Positions 6,575 to 13,859 of a stretch of 13,978 nucleotides of DNA are shown here, in pieces. The notes beneath the pieces are model-generated. The model saw nothing but the letters and a program-made list of their open reading frames with translations. It was not told where the DNA came from and did not search any database. Within the stretch, counting starts at the first letter, position 1, and each line of letters opens with the position of its first letter. Both the position numbers and the translations under genes were made by a program. The stretch is from Clostridiales bacterium. GTDB taxonomy: Bacteria; Bacillota; Clostridia; Tissierellales; Dethiosulfatibacteraceae. Where the stretch lies: NCBI GenBank assembly GCA_003539375.1, contig DPPH01000216.1, positions 10,700 through 24,677 on the forward strand, read 5' to 3'.

Positions 6575-7438
6575 ATGAGTATTGATACAATAATGAATGC
6601 AATTACACGGCATGAAAAAGAACTCATAAGATTAGAGAAGTTGATGGCTGATGAACTAAAAAAGGAAGCTGATAAGAGAAAGAAAATATCGGATTTGGAA
6701 AGACAGATTAGACAAACAAAGTCACAATCGACTTTTAAAACAAAGGCCAATCAAATACAACGATTAGAGAATGAGATAGCTGCTATTATAAAAAAGAAAG
6801 CAGAAATAAATAAGAAAGTTGCTGATAGACGATCAAAATTGGTTGCAGAAAATCAAAAGCTCAATAAAGAGCAATCAAATGTTCAAAAAAAGGAAAAAAT
6901 GGAACAAGAAAAAGTCCGAAAATCATATGAAGCAAAAATTAATTCATTAACTAATCAGATTGAATCTTCACTTGTTTTGGATAGACAAAATATTGACAGT
7001 GTATTGCCAGGAACTTCTTCAGATATTCCCGAGCATGATGTTTTTATATCACATGCATCTGAGGATAAAGAAGAGTTTGTACGAGAGTTAGCTGAAACAT
7101 TGACTAATGTGTATGGATTAAATGTATGGTATGATGAGTTTTCCATAAAATGGGGAGATAGTTTACGTACTGTTATTGATAAGGGCTTGAGCAATTCCAG
7201 ATATGGAGTCGTAGTAATTTCTAGAAACTTCATAAGAAAAGGTTGGACTAATTATGAACTTGATGGTTTATTTCAAATTGAGATGACTAAAGGAAAGACA
7301 ATATTACCTATCTGGCACGATATTACAAAAGATGAAGTTCAACAATTCAGTCCAAGTTTAGCAGGTAGAAAAGCATTAAATACTGCCATGTTCACAATTG
7401 ATGAAATTGCACAGGAGCTAAAAAACCTATTGGATTAG
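6575..7438 (+). CDS. Coiled-coil TIR-domain protein (putative NADase defence effector)
   Basis: A 287-residue protein. Residues about 5-135 are a long charged coiled coil (heptads rich in K, E and I), a likely oligomerisation or sensing arm. Residues about 153-285 form a TIR domain: EHDVFISHASEDKEEFVREL (strand A and helix A), LNVWYDEFSIKWGDSL (BB region), YGVVVISRNFIRKGWTNYEL with Glu228 at the position of the catalytic glutamate of NAD-cleaving TIR domains. Bacterial TIR proteins commonly act in anti-phage defence by consuming NAD or making cyclic-ADP-ribose signals; for this protein that is inference. The start is ATG 6575 (GGGGGAAA at 6563-6570), 16 bp after rhuM; the frame is open to an ATG at 6536 inside rhuM, but that has no site. 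No SIR2, SLOG or NLR partner is seen, so this is not a recognisable Thoeris locus. Confidence 0.88.
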   Translation: MSIDTIMNAITRHEKELIRLEKLMADELKKEADKRKKISDLERQIRQTKSQSTFKTKANQIQRLENEIAAIIKKKAEINKKVADRRSKLVAENQKLNKEQSNVQKKEKMEQEKVRKSYEAKINSLTNQIESSLVLDRQNIDSVLPGTSSDIPEHDVFISHASEDKEEFVRELAETLTNVYGLNVWYDEFSIKWGDSLRTVIDKGLSNSRYGVVVISRNFIRKGWTNYELDGLFQIEMTKGKTILPIWHDITKDEVQQFSPSLAGRKALNTAMFTIDEIAQELKNLLD

Positions 7439-7456
7439 AAATAAAGGGATGATGAC

Positions 7457-9232
7457 ATGAAAGAATTAGAAGTTATAAAACCTAAAAAGAATAAATTTGA
7501 CCGAGCATCAGGGAAAGAGCTTTCAGAAATAAGAGTTGCCCCATATTGCAGAGTCAGTACAGATTCAGCTGAACAGATGGCAAGCTATGATTCCCAAGTG
7601 GCTTATTATGAGCAGAAGATAAAAGAAAATCCTAAGTGGGAATTAGCAAAGATATATTCTGATGCCGGTATAAGTGGCACCAATATCGATAAACGCCTAG
7701 GCTTTCAAGAAATGATTCGGGATGCCGTGGCTGGTGAGTTTGATCTAGTCGTTACCAAGAGTATCTCAAGATTTGGTAGAAATACAAAGGATGTACTTGA
7801 ATATACCAGGCTTTTAAAAAAGCACAATGTGGCAGTATTATTTGAAAAAGAGAATATTAACACCTTCTCCATGCAAGGCGAAGTAGCCATGACCGTTTTA
7901 ACGTCAATAGCCCAACAAGAAAGTGAAAGTATTTCAACTAATGTGAAGATGGGTCTTAAAATGAAAATGAAGCGTGGTGAGTTGGTTGGTTTTCAAGGTT
8001 GTTTAGGATACGACTATGATAAGGAAACTAAAGAGCTTGTCATTAATGAAGAAGAAGCTGAAGTCGTTCGTTTTATCTTTGAATCTTATAATCTAGGCAA
8101 GGGTGCACGCCTCATTGGAAAGGAATTAAAGGACAAAGGATATAAAACCAAAAGAGGGAGTACAAATTGGCCTGACAGCACCATCAGGGGCATATTAAAG
8201 AACGAAAAATACATGGGCGATTTACTCCTAGGTAAGACCTTTACCGTTGATCCAATCACCAAACAGCGCCTTGATAATATGGGGGAAGAAGAGAAGTATT
8301 ACATCAAAGATCATCATGAGCCAATCGTCAGTAAAGAAACATTTGAAAAAGCCCAAGCCATTAGAAATAAGCGTAATTGCAACATGGAAAAAGGACGTTT
8401 AAAACGTTATAGCAGGCAATATACCTTCAGCAGTAAAATTGAGTGTGGCTTCTGCGAAACAACTGTTGGCAGAAGGGCATGGAACTCAGGCACTAAGAAT
8501 AAAAAAGTGGTGTGGCACTGCATAAAATCCAGTAAACACGGAAAGAAGTATTGTCCTGACAGTAAAGGGATTCATGAAGTTGTTATTGAAGAAGCCTTTG
8601 TAAAAGTCTTTAATGAAATGTGCCAGCATAACAGAGAGATCATAGAAGAGTTTATATCAACCATTGAAAATACTTTAAGTGAAAGTACTAGCAAGAAAGA
8701 ATTTTTAACGCTTAATAAAGAACTCAGCAAAGTTGAAGATAAAATTAAGAAGCTCATTGATCTTCATATTGATGGCGCTATTGACCGTGGAAATTATGAA
8801 AACAAGTTTATTGAGCTGAACAAAGACAAGGAACGATTGATCAAGGAAACCAATGAACTGTCTTTAACAGCCAGCGAAGAAAAGGAAATGAAAACTAGGC
8901 TTAGAAGCTTTAGGAAGTACTTTGATGCCAACAAGCCCCTTAAAAAGTTTGATGCTGATGTCTTTGAATCCATTGTCGAGAAGATTATACTTGGTGGCAT
9001 TGATGACAAAGGTCAAAAAGACCATCACCAATTGACATTTGTATTTAAAACTGGTCCAAAATCAACAATTACTATGGGCAAGGAAGAATATTCCCACTTA
9101 TCACCCGACACATACAGAAACAGTTGCTCTGCTAACAAGAAAATAAATTGGCAAAAATATAGTACTTTCGGGTGTTGTTTGATTTTGAAAAGACAACAAA
9201 AAAAGCTGAATATTGTGTATTTGGTTGTATAG
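7457..9232 (+). CDS. Large serine recombinase (site-specific integrase of the element)
   Basis: A 591-residue large serine integrase. Catalytic resolvase domain, residues about 25-170: APYCRVST with nucleophile Ser34, DAGISGTN, TKSISRFGRN, QQESESISTNVKMGL (helix E). Recombinase domain about 185-310 (GFQGCLGYDYD...GARLIGKELKDKGY...STIRGILKNEKYMGDLLLGK). Zinc ribbon with Cys330, Cys333, Cys355 and Cys366. A coiled coil follows at about 395-480. It should integrate and, with a directionality factor, excise the element. It starts 18 bp after the TIR stop with only a weak site, so translation may be coupled. The last ~40 residues (after HLSPDTYRNS) are cysteine- and aromatic-rich and do not look conserved; they may be read through a recombination junction. 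Proteins of this class are typically 500-600 residues, so the gene looks complete. Confidence 0.93.
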   Translation: MKELEVIKPKKNKFDRASGKELSEIRVAPYCRVSTDSAEQMASYDSQVAYYEQKIKENPKWELAKIYSDAGISGTNIDKRLGFQEMIRDAVAGEFDLVVTKSISRFGRNTKDVLEYTRLLKKHNVAVLFEKENINTFSMQGEVAMTVLTSIAQQESESISTNVKMGLKMKMKRGELVGFQGCLGYDYDKETKELVINEEEAEVVRFIFESYNLGKGARLIGKELKDKGYKTKRGSTNWPDSTIRGILKNEKYMGDLLLGKTFTVDPITKQRLDNMGEEEKYYIKDHHEPIVSKETFEKAQAIRNKRNCNMEKGRLKRYSRQYTFSSKIECGFCETTVGRRAWNSGTKNKKVVWHCIKSSKHGKKYCPDSKGIHEVVIEEAFVKVFNEMCQHNREIIEEFISTIENTLSESTSKKEFLTLNKELSKVEDKIKKLIDLHIDGAIDRGNYENKFIELNKDKERLIKETNELSLTASEEKEMKTRLRSFRKYFDANKPLKKFDADVFESIVEKIILGGIDDKGQKDHHQLTFVFKTGPKSTITMGKEEYSHLSPDTYRNSCSANKKINWQKYSTFGCCLILKRQQKKLNIVYLVV

Positions 9233-9361
9233 GGGAAACAGAAATTGAGTTGAGCTCATTATACTGATATTACAGTTGGTTTAGCAGTTTAGAAAAATAG
9301 AATAAGGGGGAGATCTGCCTAAAACGTATAATTTATTGATTGTAGGTTGGAGTTATAGTTA

Positions 9362-9679
9362 ATAAATGGTAAAATTATTTATATAGGCGAAATTGGTGAT
9401 TGTAATGCAATGATTCTAGCCCATAACCATCCTAGAGGCTCCCAAAATTTTTCTCCGGAAGATAAAGCATTGACACAGAGAATTGTTGATATTTTTTATC
9501 CTCTTGAGATCAAAGTTATGGATCACATCATTGTGGGAGGCTCGAGCTATTCTTCCATGGCAGAAAGAGGAAACATTCCTCATCAGTGCAAATGTACAGC
9601 AAATTATGAAGTGATTGCATTAGGCGCAATACCTGCAAAGGAAAAGCAGAATAGGTTTCAAGATACACGCTCATTATAA
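9362..9679 (+). pseudogene. radC: radC-like (JAMM/JAB domain) remnant, 5' end missing
   Basis: The frame opens after a stop at 9356 and has no plausible start; reading begins INGKIIYIGEIGDCNAMILAHNHPRG. It keeps the metal-binding JAMM motif H-x-H-x7-S-x2-D (HNHPRGSQNFSPED) and the C-terminal VMDHIIVGGSSYSSMAERG of RadC/JAB proteins, ending normally at about 9577. The following ~34 residues to the stop look like random extension. The N-terminal half (helix-hairpin-helix and first JAB strand with its Glu) is absent. It lies 130 bp after the serine recombinase, so a target gene cut by insertion is possible, though the other half is not in the window. Confidence 0.75.
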
Positions 9680-10163
9680 AATTAAAATGATAGGCAAAAC
9701 AAAATCCTAGCAGATATAGCTGCTGTAGCAGTCAAAGTATATTAAAAAATATCTATTATACCTGTTTCAAGACATTGTGGAGACAATTGTATAAACAGAG
9801 AAAAAAATAGGTTGATTTCAAGACTTTCTAAGATTTTAAGCTAAATTTAATAGTGAATTATATATTCTCTCAGACTAATGTTTGAGGAAATTGCTTTTCC
9901 GAGGGGGTACTTTTATGTAGAAATATATAATTACGTGAAAAAGAAAAGAAGTTGGCTTATTTGAGAACAAATTCAGTGTGCTTTTTTACGTTGTGATCAA
10001 TTATTCAATATCTTTATGGGATTATCCTTTTTTACACTCTCACCTTTCTTTCAAAATTTAGTTAGATTTATCTGTTTTGATAGTTTAATTTCTAGTTAAA
10101 TAATTTTTCATAATTAAATAATGAAGTTGAATAGTATTTTATTTCATTACTATGTTTAATGGA
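9680..10163. other. AT-rich stretch without recognisable genes
   Basis: About 480 bp with frequent stops in all frames and no ribosome binding site followed by a sensible frame. A short frame ending ILADIAAVAVKVY at about 9706-9744 looks protein-like but has no start or context; it could be the tail of a decayed gene. No terminator, tRNA or repeat array was found here. Confidence 0.5.
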
Positions 10164-10192
10164 TTGACAGAGGTAAATTTTTGCTGTACGAT
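10164..10192 (+). promoter_or_regulatory. Sigma-A type promoter of the tetR-ABC operon
   Basis: TTGACA at 10164-10169, a 17-bp spacer and TACGAT at 10187-10192. This is a perfect -35 with a good -10. The start of transcription is expected near 10199, inside the palindrome at 10192-10218. Confidence 0.7.
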
Positions 10193-10218
10193 ATGAATAT
10201 ATAAAAAAAATATTCATA
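10192..10218 (+). promoter_or_regulatory. Palindromic operator, probably bound by the adjacent TetR regulator
   Basis: TATGAATAT (10192-10200) and ATATTCATA (10210-10218) are perfect 9-bp inverted repeats around a 9-bp centre. The palindrome begins at the last base of the -10 box and covers the likely transcription start, 22 bp before the tetR start codon. Position and symmetry fit autorepression by a TetR dimer. Confidence 0.65.
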
Positions 10219-10239
10219 CAATCATAGAGAGGGATGTTT

Positions 10240-10842
10240 ATGCCAAAGGGTTTTAGTGATAAGCAAAGAGAAAGAATAGCTAATTCACTAGTTGCAACTG
10301 GAAAAGAGCTATTCAGCCAATATGGTCTAAAGAAAACAAGTATAGCAGATATAACAAAAGCTGTAGGTATATCTCAAGGATCTTTTTATAGTTTTTATCG
10401 ATCAAAGGAGATGCTATTTTATACAGTAATTAAAGCAGAAGAAGAAAAAATAAGAGAAAGATTAATGAAAGAAGTGGATTTTACGGCTTGTGATGTAAAA
10501 GAGAATTTGAAGGAACTTATGTTTTGGACATTAGAGCTCATTGAAGAAAATACGCTTATTCAGCAGCTGTTTTCTATAAATGAGATGGAAACCATTATGG
10601 AAAATATACCTAAAGAAGCTACAGAATCACATATGCAAAGTGATAAACAGTTTTTAAGTGAAATAATTGCTAAATGGCAGAAAGAAGAATTACTAATCAA
10701 TGAAGATACCGAAGTGATTGTTGGATTATTTCGAGCCCTTTTTATTTTACCCTTTAGTAAAAAATCAATCGGTGAGTCAAACTACAAGCGAACAATTGAA
10801 ATATTAGTTAATTTTATAGCCGAAGGTTTAATAAGGAGGTAA
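10240..10842 (+). CDS. TetR/AcrR-family transcriptional regulator
   Basis: A 200-residue repressor of TetR type. The N-terminal domain contains GKELFSQYGLKKTSIADITKAVGISQGSFYSFYRSKEMLF, with the helix-turn-helix at about residues 33-53 and the family-typical GxFYxxxxSKE. The C-terminal ligand domain is helical and not diagnostic. The start chosen is ATG 10240 because GAGAGGG (10227-10233) lies 6 bp before it; the ATG at 10234 directly abuts that site. It is followed after 3 bp by the ABC ATPase, whose ribosome binding site lies in the tetR 3' end. It probably represses this operon from the palindrome at 10192-10218, and a transported drug or peptide may be the inducer. Confidence 0.93.
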   Translation: MPKGFSDKQRERIANSLVATGKELFSQYGLKKTSIADITKAVGISQGSFYSFYRSKEMLFYTVIKAEEEKIRERLMKEVDFTACDVKENLKELMFWTLELIEENTLIQQLFSINEMETIMENIPKEATESHMQSDKQFLSEIIAKWQKEELLINEDTEVIVGLFRALFILPFSKKSIGESNYKRTIEILVNFIAEGLIRR

Positions 10843-10845
10843 AGT

Positions 10846-11763
10846 ATGGTAACAGTTATTCATACGGATAATTTATCAAAGAATTTTGGTAGCATATGTG
10901 CAGTTAATAAAGTCAATTTAAATGTAAACAAAGGAGAAATTTATGGATTTTTGGGTCTCAATGGAGCAGGGAAAACTACCACAATCAGAATGCTTCTAGG
11001 CATGATTCGACCTACTTCAGGGATAGCATACTTATGTGGTAAAAAGGTTAGTGCTGATAGATGTGACTTATGGGAAAAGGTAGGTCATATTGTAGAAACG
11101 CCCTCTTCGTATCCTGAACTTACAGTTTGGGCGAATCTTGAAATTATGCGCCGATTACGTAGGATATCTGACAAAAAATCAATTGACGCAGTGATGAAAA
11201 AATTACGGCTAACTTCTTATAGGGGCAGAAAAGCAAAACATTTATCATTAGGAAATAAACAACGACTTGGATTGGCAAAAGCGCTTTTACATAATCCAGA
11301 TATTCTCATTTTGGACGAACCTGCTAATGGATTAGATCCCGCAGGTATTGTTGAAATGCGAGAACTGCTCAGGGATCTCGCCTCTAATCATGGAGTTACA
11401 ATATTTATATCCAGTCATATTTTAGGCGAGATATCCAAATTTGCAACTCGAATTGGAATTATCCATGAAGGATGGTTGATACGAGAAGTCAACGCAGATC
11501 AATTAAAACATCTTCTTAATAAACGGCTTGTTGTTAACGCCCGCGATAAAGAGTCAGTAAAATCAAAACTTATTAACGATGGGTATTCAGTAAATTTGTC
11601 CAGAGATGGAAACTTGGAAGTGACAGACGAAGAAGCCATAAATCATCCCGAAGATATCGCAAATATTTTAGTAAACGCTGGTGTACCGCCAACCTTGCTT
11701 AAAGTTGAAGAAGAAGATCTCGAGTCGTATTTTTTAAGAATAATTGGAGGAAATGCAAAATGA
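10846..11763 (+). CDS. ABC transporter ATP-binding protein (BcrA/CcmA-type)
   Basis: A 305-residue ATPase energising the permease encoded next. Walker A GLNGAGKTT at residues 37-45, a Q-loop region replaced by HIVETPSSYPELT (lantibiotic/bacitracin exporter subgroup style), signature LSLGN at 133-137 (normally LSGGQ or LSLGM; degenerate but common in this subgroup), Walker B ILILDEP with Asp157-Glu158, D-loop GLDPAG, H-loop His191 in SSHIL. A C-terminal extension of about 80 residues is usual for these ATPases. ATG 10846 with AAGGAGG at 10833-10839. The stop overlaps the permease start by 4 bases (ATGA). Export of a peptide antibiotic or toxic compound is the likely role; the substrate is unknown. 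Confidence 0.93.
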   Translation: MVTVIHTDNLSKNFGSICAVNKVNLNVNKGEIYGFLGLNGAGKTTTIRMLLGMIRPTSGIAYLCGKKVSADRCDLWEKVGHIVETPSSYPELTVWANLEIMRRLRRISDKKSIDAVMKKLRLTSYRGRKAKHLSLGNKQRLGLAKALLHNPDILILDEPANGLDPAGIVEMRELLRDLASNHGVTIFISSHILGEISKFATRIGIIHEGWLIREVNADQLKHLLNKRLVVNARDKESVKSKLINDGYSVNLSRDGNLEVTDEEAINHPEDIANILVNAGVPPTLLKVEEEDLESYFLRIIGGNAK

Positions 11764-12542
11764 AAAATATATTTTCGGCAATTTGGGCTGAAAGTCTCAA
11801 GGTTATTAAATCAAAAATATTTTGGATAACATTTTTCTTTTTTATATTCCTTCCATTTATGATGGGATTAATGTTTTTTGTATCAAAAAACCCTGAATTA
11901 TCCGCTAAACTTGGCATGATAGGTGATAAATCAGCTTTGTTTGGGGAGTCTGATTGGCCGGCTTATTTCCGATTACTCAATCTATCAATTGCCATGCTTG
12001 GTTTGATAGGGTTTGGGTTTGTGACTAGTTGGGTTTTTGGTAGAGAGTATTCTGATCGGACAGTTAAAGATTTACTTGTTCTACCCATTCCAAGATCGTC
12101 TATAGTTTTAGCTAAATTTATAATAATAACAACATGGTGCCTGATTCTTTCAGCTGTTACTCTCTCTGTTGGCTTAATAATGGGCGGAGTATTTCAACTT
12201 TCAGGTTGGACAAGTGAGATCGCTTTTCATAGTTCCCGAATTTTTCTTGTGACAACTCTTTTAACGATATTTCTAAATACGCCTGTCGCATTTTTTGCCA
12301 GTCATGGTCGCGGATATTTATCACCGATGGGTTTTGTGATTGGTACTCTTATTATTGCTCAATTCATTGGCTTGATGGGTCTTGGGCCTTATTTCCCATG
12401 GGCTATACCTGCACTATTTCTTGGAGTAACTGGTGCTGAAAATGAACATCTTTCTATTTTCAGTTATGTAATACTATTTTTCACAAGTGGAGTCGGATTC
12501 TATTTAACACTCTTTTGGTGGAATAGAGTTGACCAAACATAA
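11760..12542 (+). CDS. ABC-2 type transporter permease
   Basis: A 260-residue membrane protein with about six hydrophobic segments, near residues 18-40, 72-94, 113-138, 150-172, 186-222 and 235-255. Between the second and third lies FGREYSDRTVKDLLVLPIPRSSIVLAKF, the coupling-helix region typical of BcrB-like ABC-2 permeases. It overlaps the ATPase by 4 bases, so translation is probably coupled, and GGAGG at 11747-11751 lies within the ATPase gene. Forms an exporter with that ATPase in the cytoplasmic membrane. No second permease is present, so a homodimer is expected. Confidence 0.9.
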   Translation: MKNIFSAIWAESLKVIKSKIFWITFFFFIFLPFMMGLMFFVSKNPELSAKLGMIGDKSALFGESDWPAYFRLLNLSIAMLGLIGFGFVTSWVFGREYSDRTVKDLLVLPIPRSSIVLAKFIIITTWCLILSAVTLSVGLIMGGVFQLSGWTSEIAFHSSRIFLVTTLLTIFLNTPVAFFASHGRGYLSPMGFVIGTLIIAQFIGLMGLGPYFPWAIPALFLGVTGAENEHLSIFSYVILFFTSGVGFYLTLFWWNRVDQT

Positions 12543-12644
12543 TAAATAATATTCATATGTATTCACATAAAATCTCACATTTACTTGATAAGATAGAGAT
12601 ATTTATGTTGATAAGGTTGATGTATTTAAATAACAATAGAATTA

Positions 12645-12734
12645 TCAGCGATAAGGGCCTCACTGTCTAAAGACAGGGACGCAAAGCCATAGGGTCTAAG
12701 GTGCTTCCTGGCACTATGATAGCCTGGCTGCTGC
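12645..12734 (+). promoter_or_regulatory. Cyclic-di-GMP-I (GEMM-I) riboswitch aptamer
   Basis: The aptamer shows the conserved core GGGACGCAAAGCC (12676-12688), preceded by a P2 hairpin CTGTC-TAAA-GACAG (12663-12676) and followed by GGGTCTAAGG and the P3 return strand TGATAGCCTGGCT (12718-12729); CAGC at 12646 and GCTG at 12727-12733 can close P1. These are the hallmarks of the c-di-GMP-I class, which senses cyclic di-GMP and usually controls motility, adhesion or biofilm genes in Clostridia. A terminator follows 20 bp on. A possible promoter is TTGATA at 12608 with a weak TAACAA at 12631. No intact gene follows before the IS66 end at 12991. Confidence 0.88.
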
Positions 12735-12753
12735 ATTATTATATTACGTGCAA

Positions 12754-12784
12754 AACCTGCCCTTTCTTAAGGGACAGGTTTTTT
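12754..12784 (+). terminator. Riboswitch expression-platform terminator
   Basis: AACCTG (12754-12759) pairs CAGGTT (12775-12780), CCC pairs GGG (12760-12762 with 12771-12773, one bulged A at 12774), TT pairs AA, with a 4-nt loop; six Ts (12779-12784) follow. Located right after the GEMM-I aptamer, it is presumably the element whose formation is controlled by cyclic di-GMP. It also insulates downstream DNA from the ABC operon. Confidence 0.85.
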
Positions 12785-12891
12785 GTATAATAAAGGGATT
12801 TAATTACTATTTTGAGAGTATCAGGTATATATTTCGACAATGACACCTATGACTTTTGCTTTTCGTTTTAAGTGAGTGAGGTGCTGAAAAG

Positions 12892-12927
12892 ATGAAAAAT
12901 GAATTTATTTTAAAGAAGCTAGAATAG
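12892..12927 (+). other. Possible start of a lost riboswitch-controlled gene (11 codons)
   Basis: ATG at 12892 is preceded by GAGGTG and reads MKNEFILKKLE before a stop. It is the only frame with a start-like context between the terminator and the IS66 end and could be a degraded 5' remnant of the regulated gene, or chance. The rest of 12785-12990 shows nothing. Confidence 0.2.
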
Positions 12928-12990
12928 CAAATGTACAGGTTTACATTTACTTTCTATTTTTATGGGATAAATTACGTTCTTCAATTATCC

Positions 12991-13010
12991 GTAAGCGTCA
13001 AATTCAGCCC
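12991..13010 (+). repeat. IS66 left terminal inverted repeat
   Basis: Begins GTAAGCGTCAAATTCAGCCC, starting with the conserved IS66 terminus GTAAGCG. The inner limit is set arbitrarily because the right copy is not in the window. Confidence 0.75.
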
Positions 13011-13034
13011 ACATTTTCAAGTAGTAACTTCTAT

Positions 13035-13071
13035 GAGATAATATCTCCAAAATAATAATGGAGGATATCTC
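13035..13071 (+). promoter_or_regulatory. Hairpin that can mask the tnpA ribosome binding site
   Basis: GAGATA (13035-13040) pairs TATCTC (13066-13071), and inside it CTCC (13045-13048) pairs GGAG (13060-13063), which is the tnpA Shine-Dalgarno. The start codon begins 2 bases after the stem. In a long transcript this would hide the site, a known way for insertion sequences to limit expression from outside promoters. Confidence 0.4.
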
Positions 13072-13072
13072 A

Positions 13073-13402
13073 ATGAGAGAAAAAAACAGAAAGTTGTGGA
13101 GTGAAAGAATTGAAGATTACAGAAGGAGTGGATTAAGTGCAGTTAAATGGGCTGAAGATAAGGGTGTCAGCATACATAAACTTAGATACTACATACATAA
13201 ATTTAACAAGGAAAAAAAAGAAGGTTTAAATCAAGATTCAAAAGATATACAGTGGACATCAGTAGCTTTAGAAAAAGAAGACTCAGAAAATAAATCTAAT
13301 AACCCTCTAAAGATTATCATAGGTAAAGCCACAGTAGAAGTAGCTGATGGATTTGATGTAGATACCTTTAAAACCGTTGTAAAAATATTATCCCAATGCT
13401 AA
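13073..13402 (+). CDS. tnpA: IS66 accessory protein TnpA
   Basis: A 109-residue IS66 TnpA-type protein. The N-terminus (KNRKLWSERIEDYRRSGLSAVKWAEDKGVSIHKLRYYIHKF) is the family's helix-turn-helix signature, including W...R.SG.S...WC/A....S...LRYW/Y. The C-terminal half ends with IIIGKATVEVADGFD, also typical. ATG 13073 is preceded by GGAGG (13060-13064, 8-bp spacing); an in-frame ATG at 13058 overlaps that site and is rejected. The tail overlaps tnpB by 7 bases. TnpA and TnpB are needed with TnpC for IS66 transposition; the exact role of TnpA is not known. Confidence 0.9.
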   Translation: MREKNRKLWSERIEDYRRSGLSAVKWAEDKGVSIHKLRYYIHKFNKEKKEGLNQDSKDIQWTSVALEKEDSENKSNNPLKIIIGKATVEVADGFDVDTFKTVVKILSQC

Positions 13403-13749
13403 ATAAGGGTACCAGTCAGATATATCTAGCACTAGGGTATACTGATTTAAGAAAATCTATTGACGGATTATCCATTCTTGTACAGGAAAGCTTTGACCTT
13501 GATCCATTTTCAAGAAGCCTATTCGTATTCTGTAATAAAAAACGAGATAAAATTAAAATCTTAGTATGGGATCTAAACGGCTTTTGGATGCACTACAAAA
13601 GATTAGAAAAAGGTGTATTTAAATGGCCTGATGATCAAAATTCTAAAACTTTAATAGTTGGAGATAGAGAGTTTAGATGGTTGCTAGATGGTTTATCAAT
13701 CAGTCAAAAAAATGCTCATAAGATTGTCAAAGAACGAATAATAATATAG
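13396..13749 (+). CDS. tnpB: IS66 accessory protein TnpB (IS66 Orf2)
   Basis: A 117-residue protein matching the IS66 Orf2 family in length and motifs: IYLALGYTDLRKSIDGLSILV at the start, FVFCNKKRDKIKILVWDLNGFWMHYKRLEKGVFKWP in the centre and FRWLLDGLSI near the end. ATG 13396 lies inside tnpA, so expression is probably by translational coupling; there is no separate strong ribosome binding site. The frame is intact. Confidence 0.95.
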   Translation: MLNKGTSQIYLALGYTDLRKSIDGLSILVQESFDLDPFSRSLFVFCNKKRDKIKILVWDLNGFWMHYKRLEKGVFKWPDDQNSKTLIVGDREFRWLLDGLSISQKNAHKIVKERIII

Positions 13750-13859
13750 TTTTAAACTTTTTAAATAGACAAAATAAAACCTCTGTAAATGTTGAAAATT
13801 CAATATATAAACGAAATATTTTAGTATCTATTTTACTTAGAATATGATATAATTAACCT

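Larger units (their letters stand above)
3144..9232 (+). mobile_element. Putative integrative mobilisable element (AAA/RepA-like, MobC, RhuM, TIR, large serine recombinase)
   Basis: A run of co-directional genes with mobile-element functions: repeat array, RepA-like ATPase, candidate oriT, MobC-like protein, SHOCT-like miniprotein, RhuM, TIR protein, large serine recombinase. The recombinase usually lies at one end of such elements, so the right border is expected near its 3' end, next to a radC remnant. The left border is not identified: it may be near the repeat array, or the element may also include hsdR and mrr and start outside the window. No direct repeats marking attL/attR were found by eye. 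No conjugation (type IV secretion) genes and no relaxase are seen, so it would depend on another element for transfer. Confidence 0.5.

Noticed and set aside
6575..7438. Thoeris ThsB assignment for the TIR gene
   Set aside because: No ThsA-like gene is present and the long N-terminal coiled coil is not typical of ThsB; kept as a generic TIR effector.
9706..9744. Short frame ending ILADIAAVAVKVY as a gene
   Set aside because: It looks protein-like but has no start codon context or ribosome binding site and is too short to identify.
2433..13402. Minus-strand open frames of 60-92 codons across the window
   Set aside because: All lie antisense to well-supported genes, lack ribosome binding sites and show no recognisable motifs.
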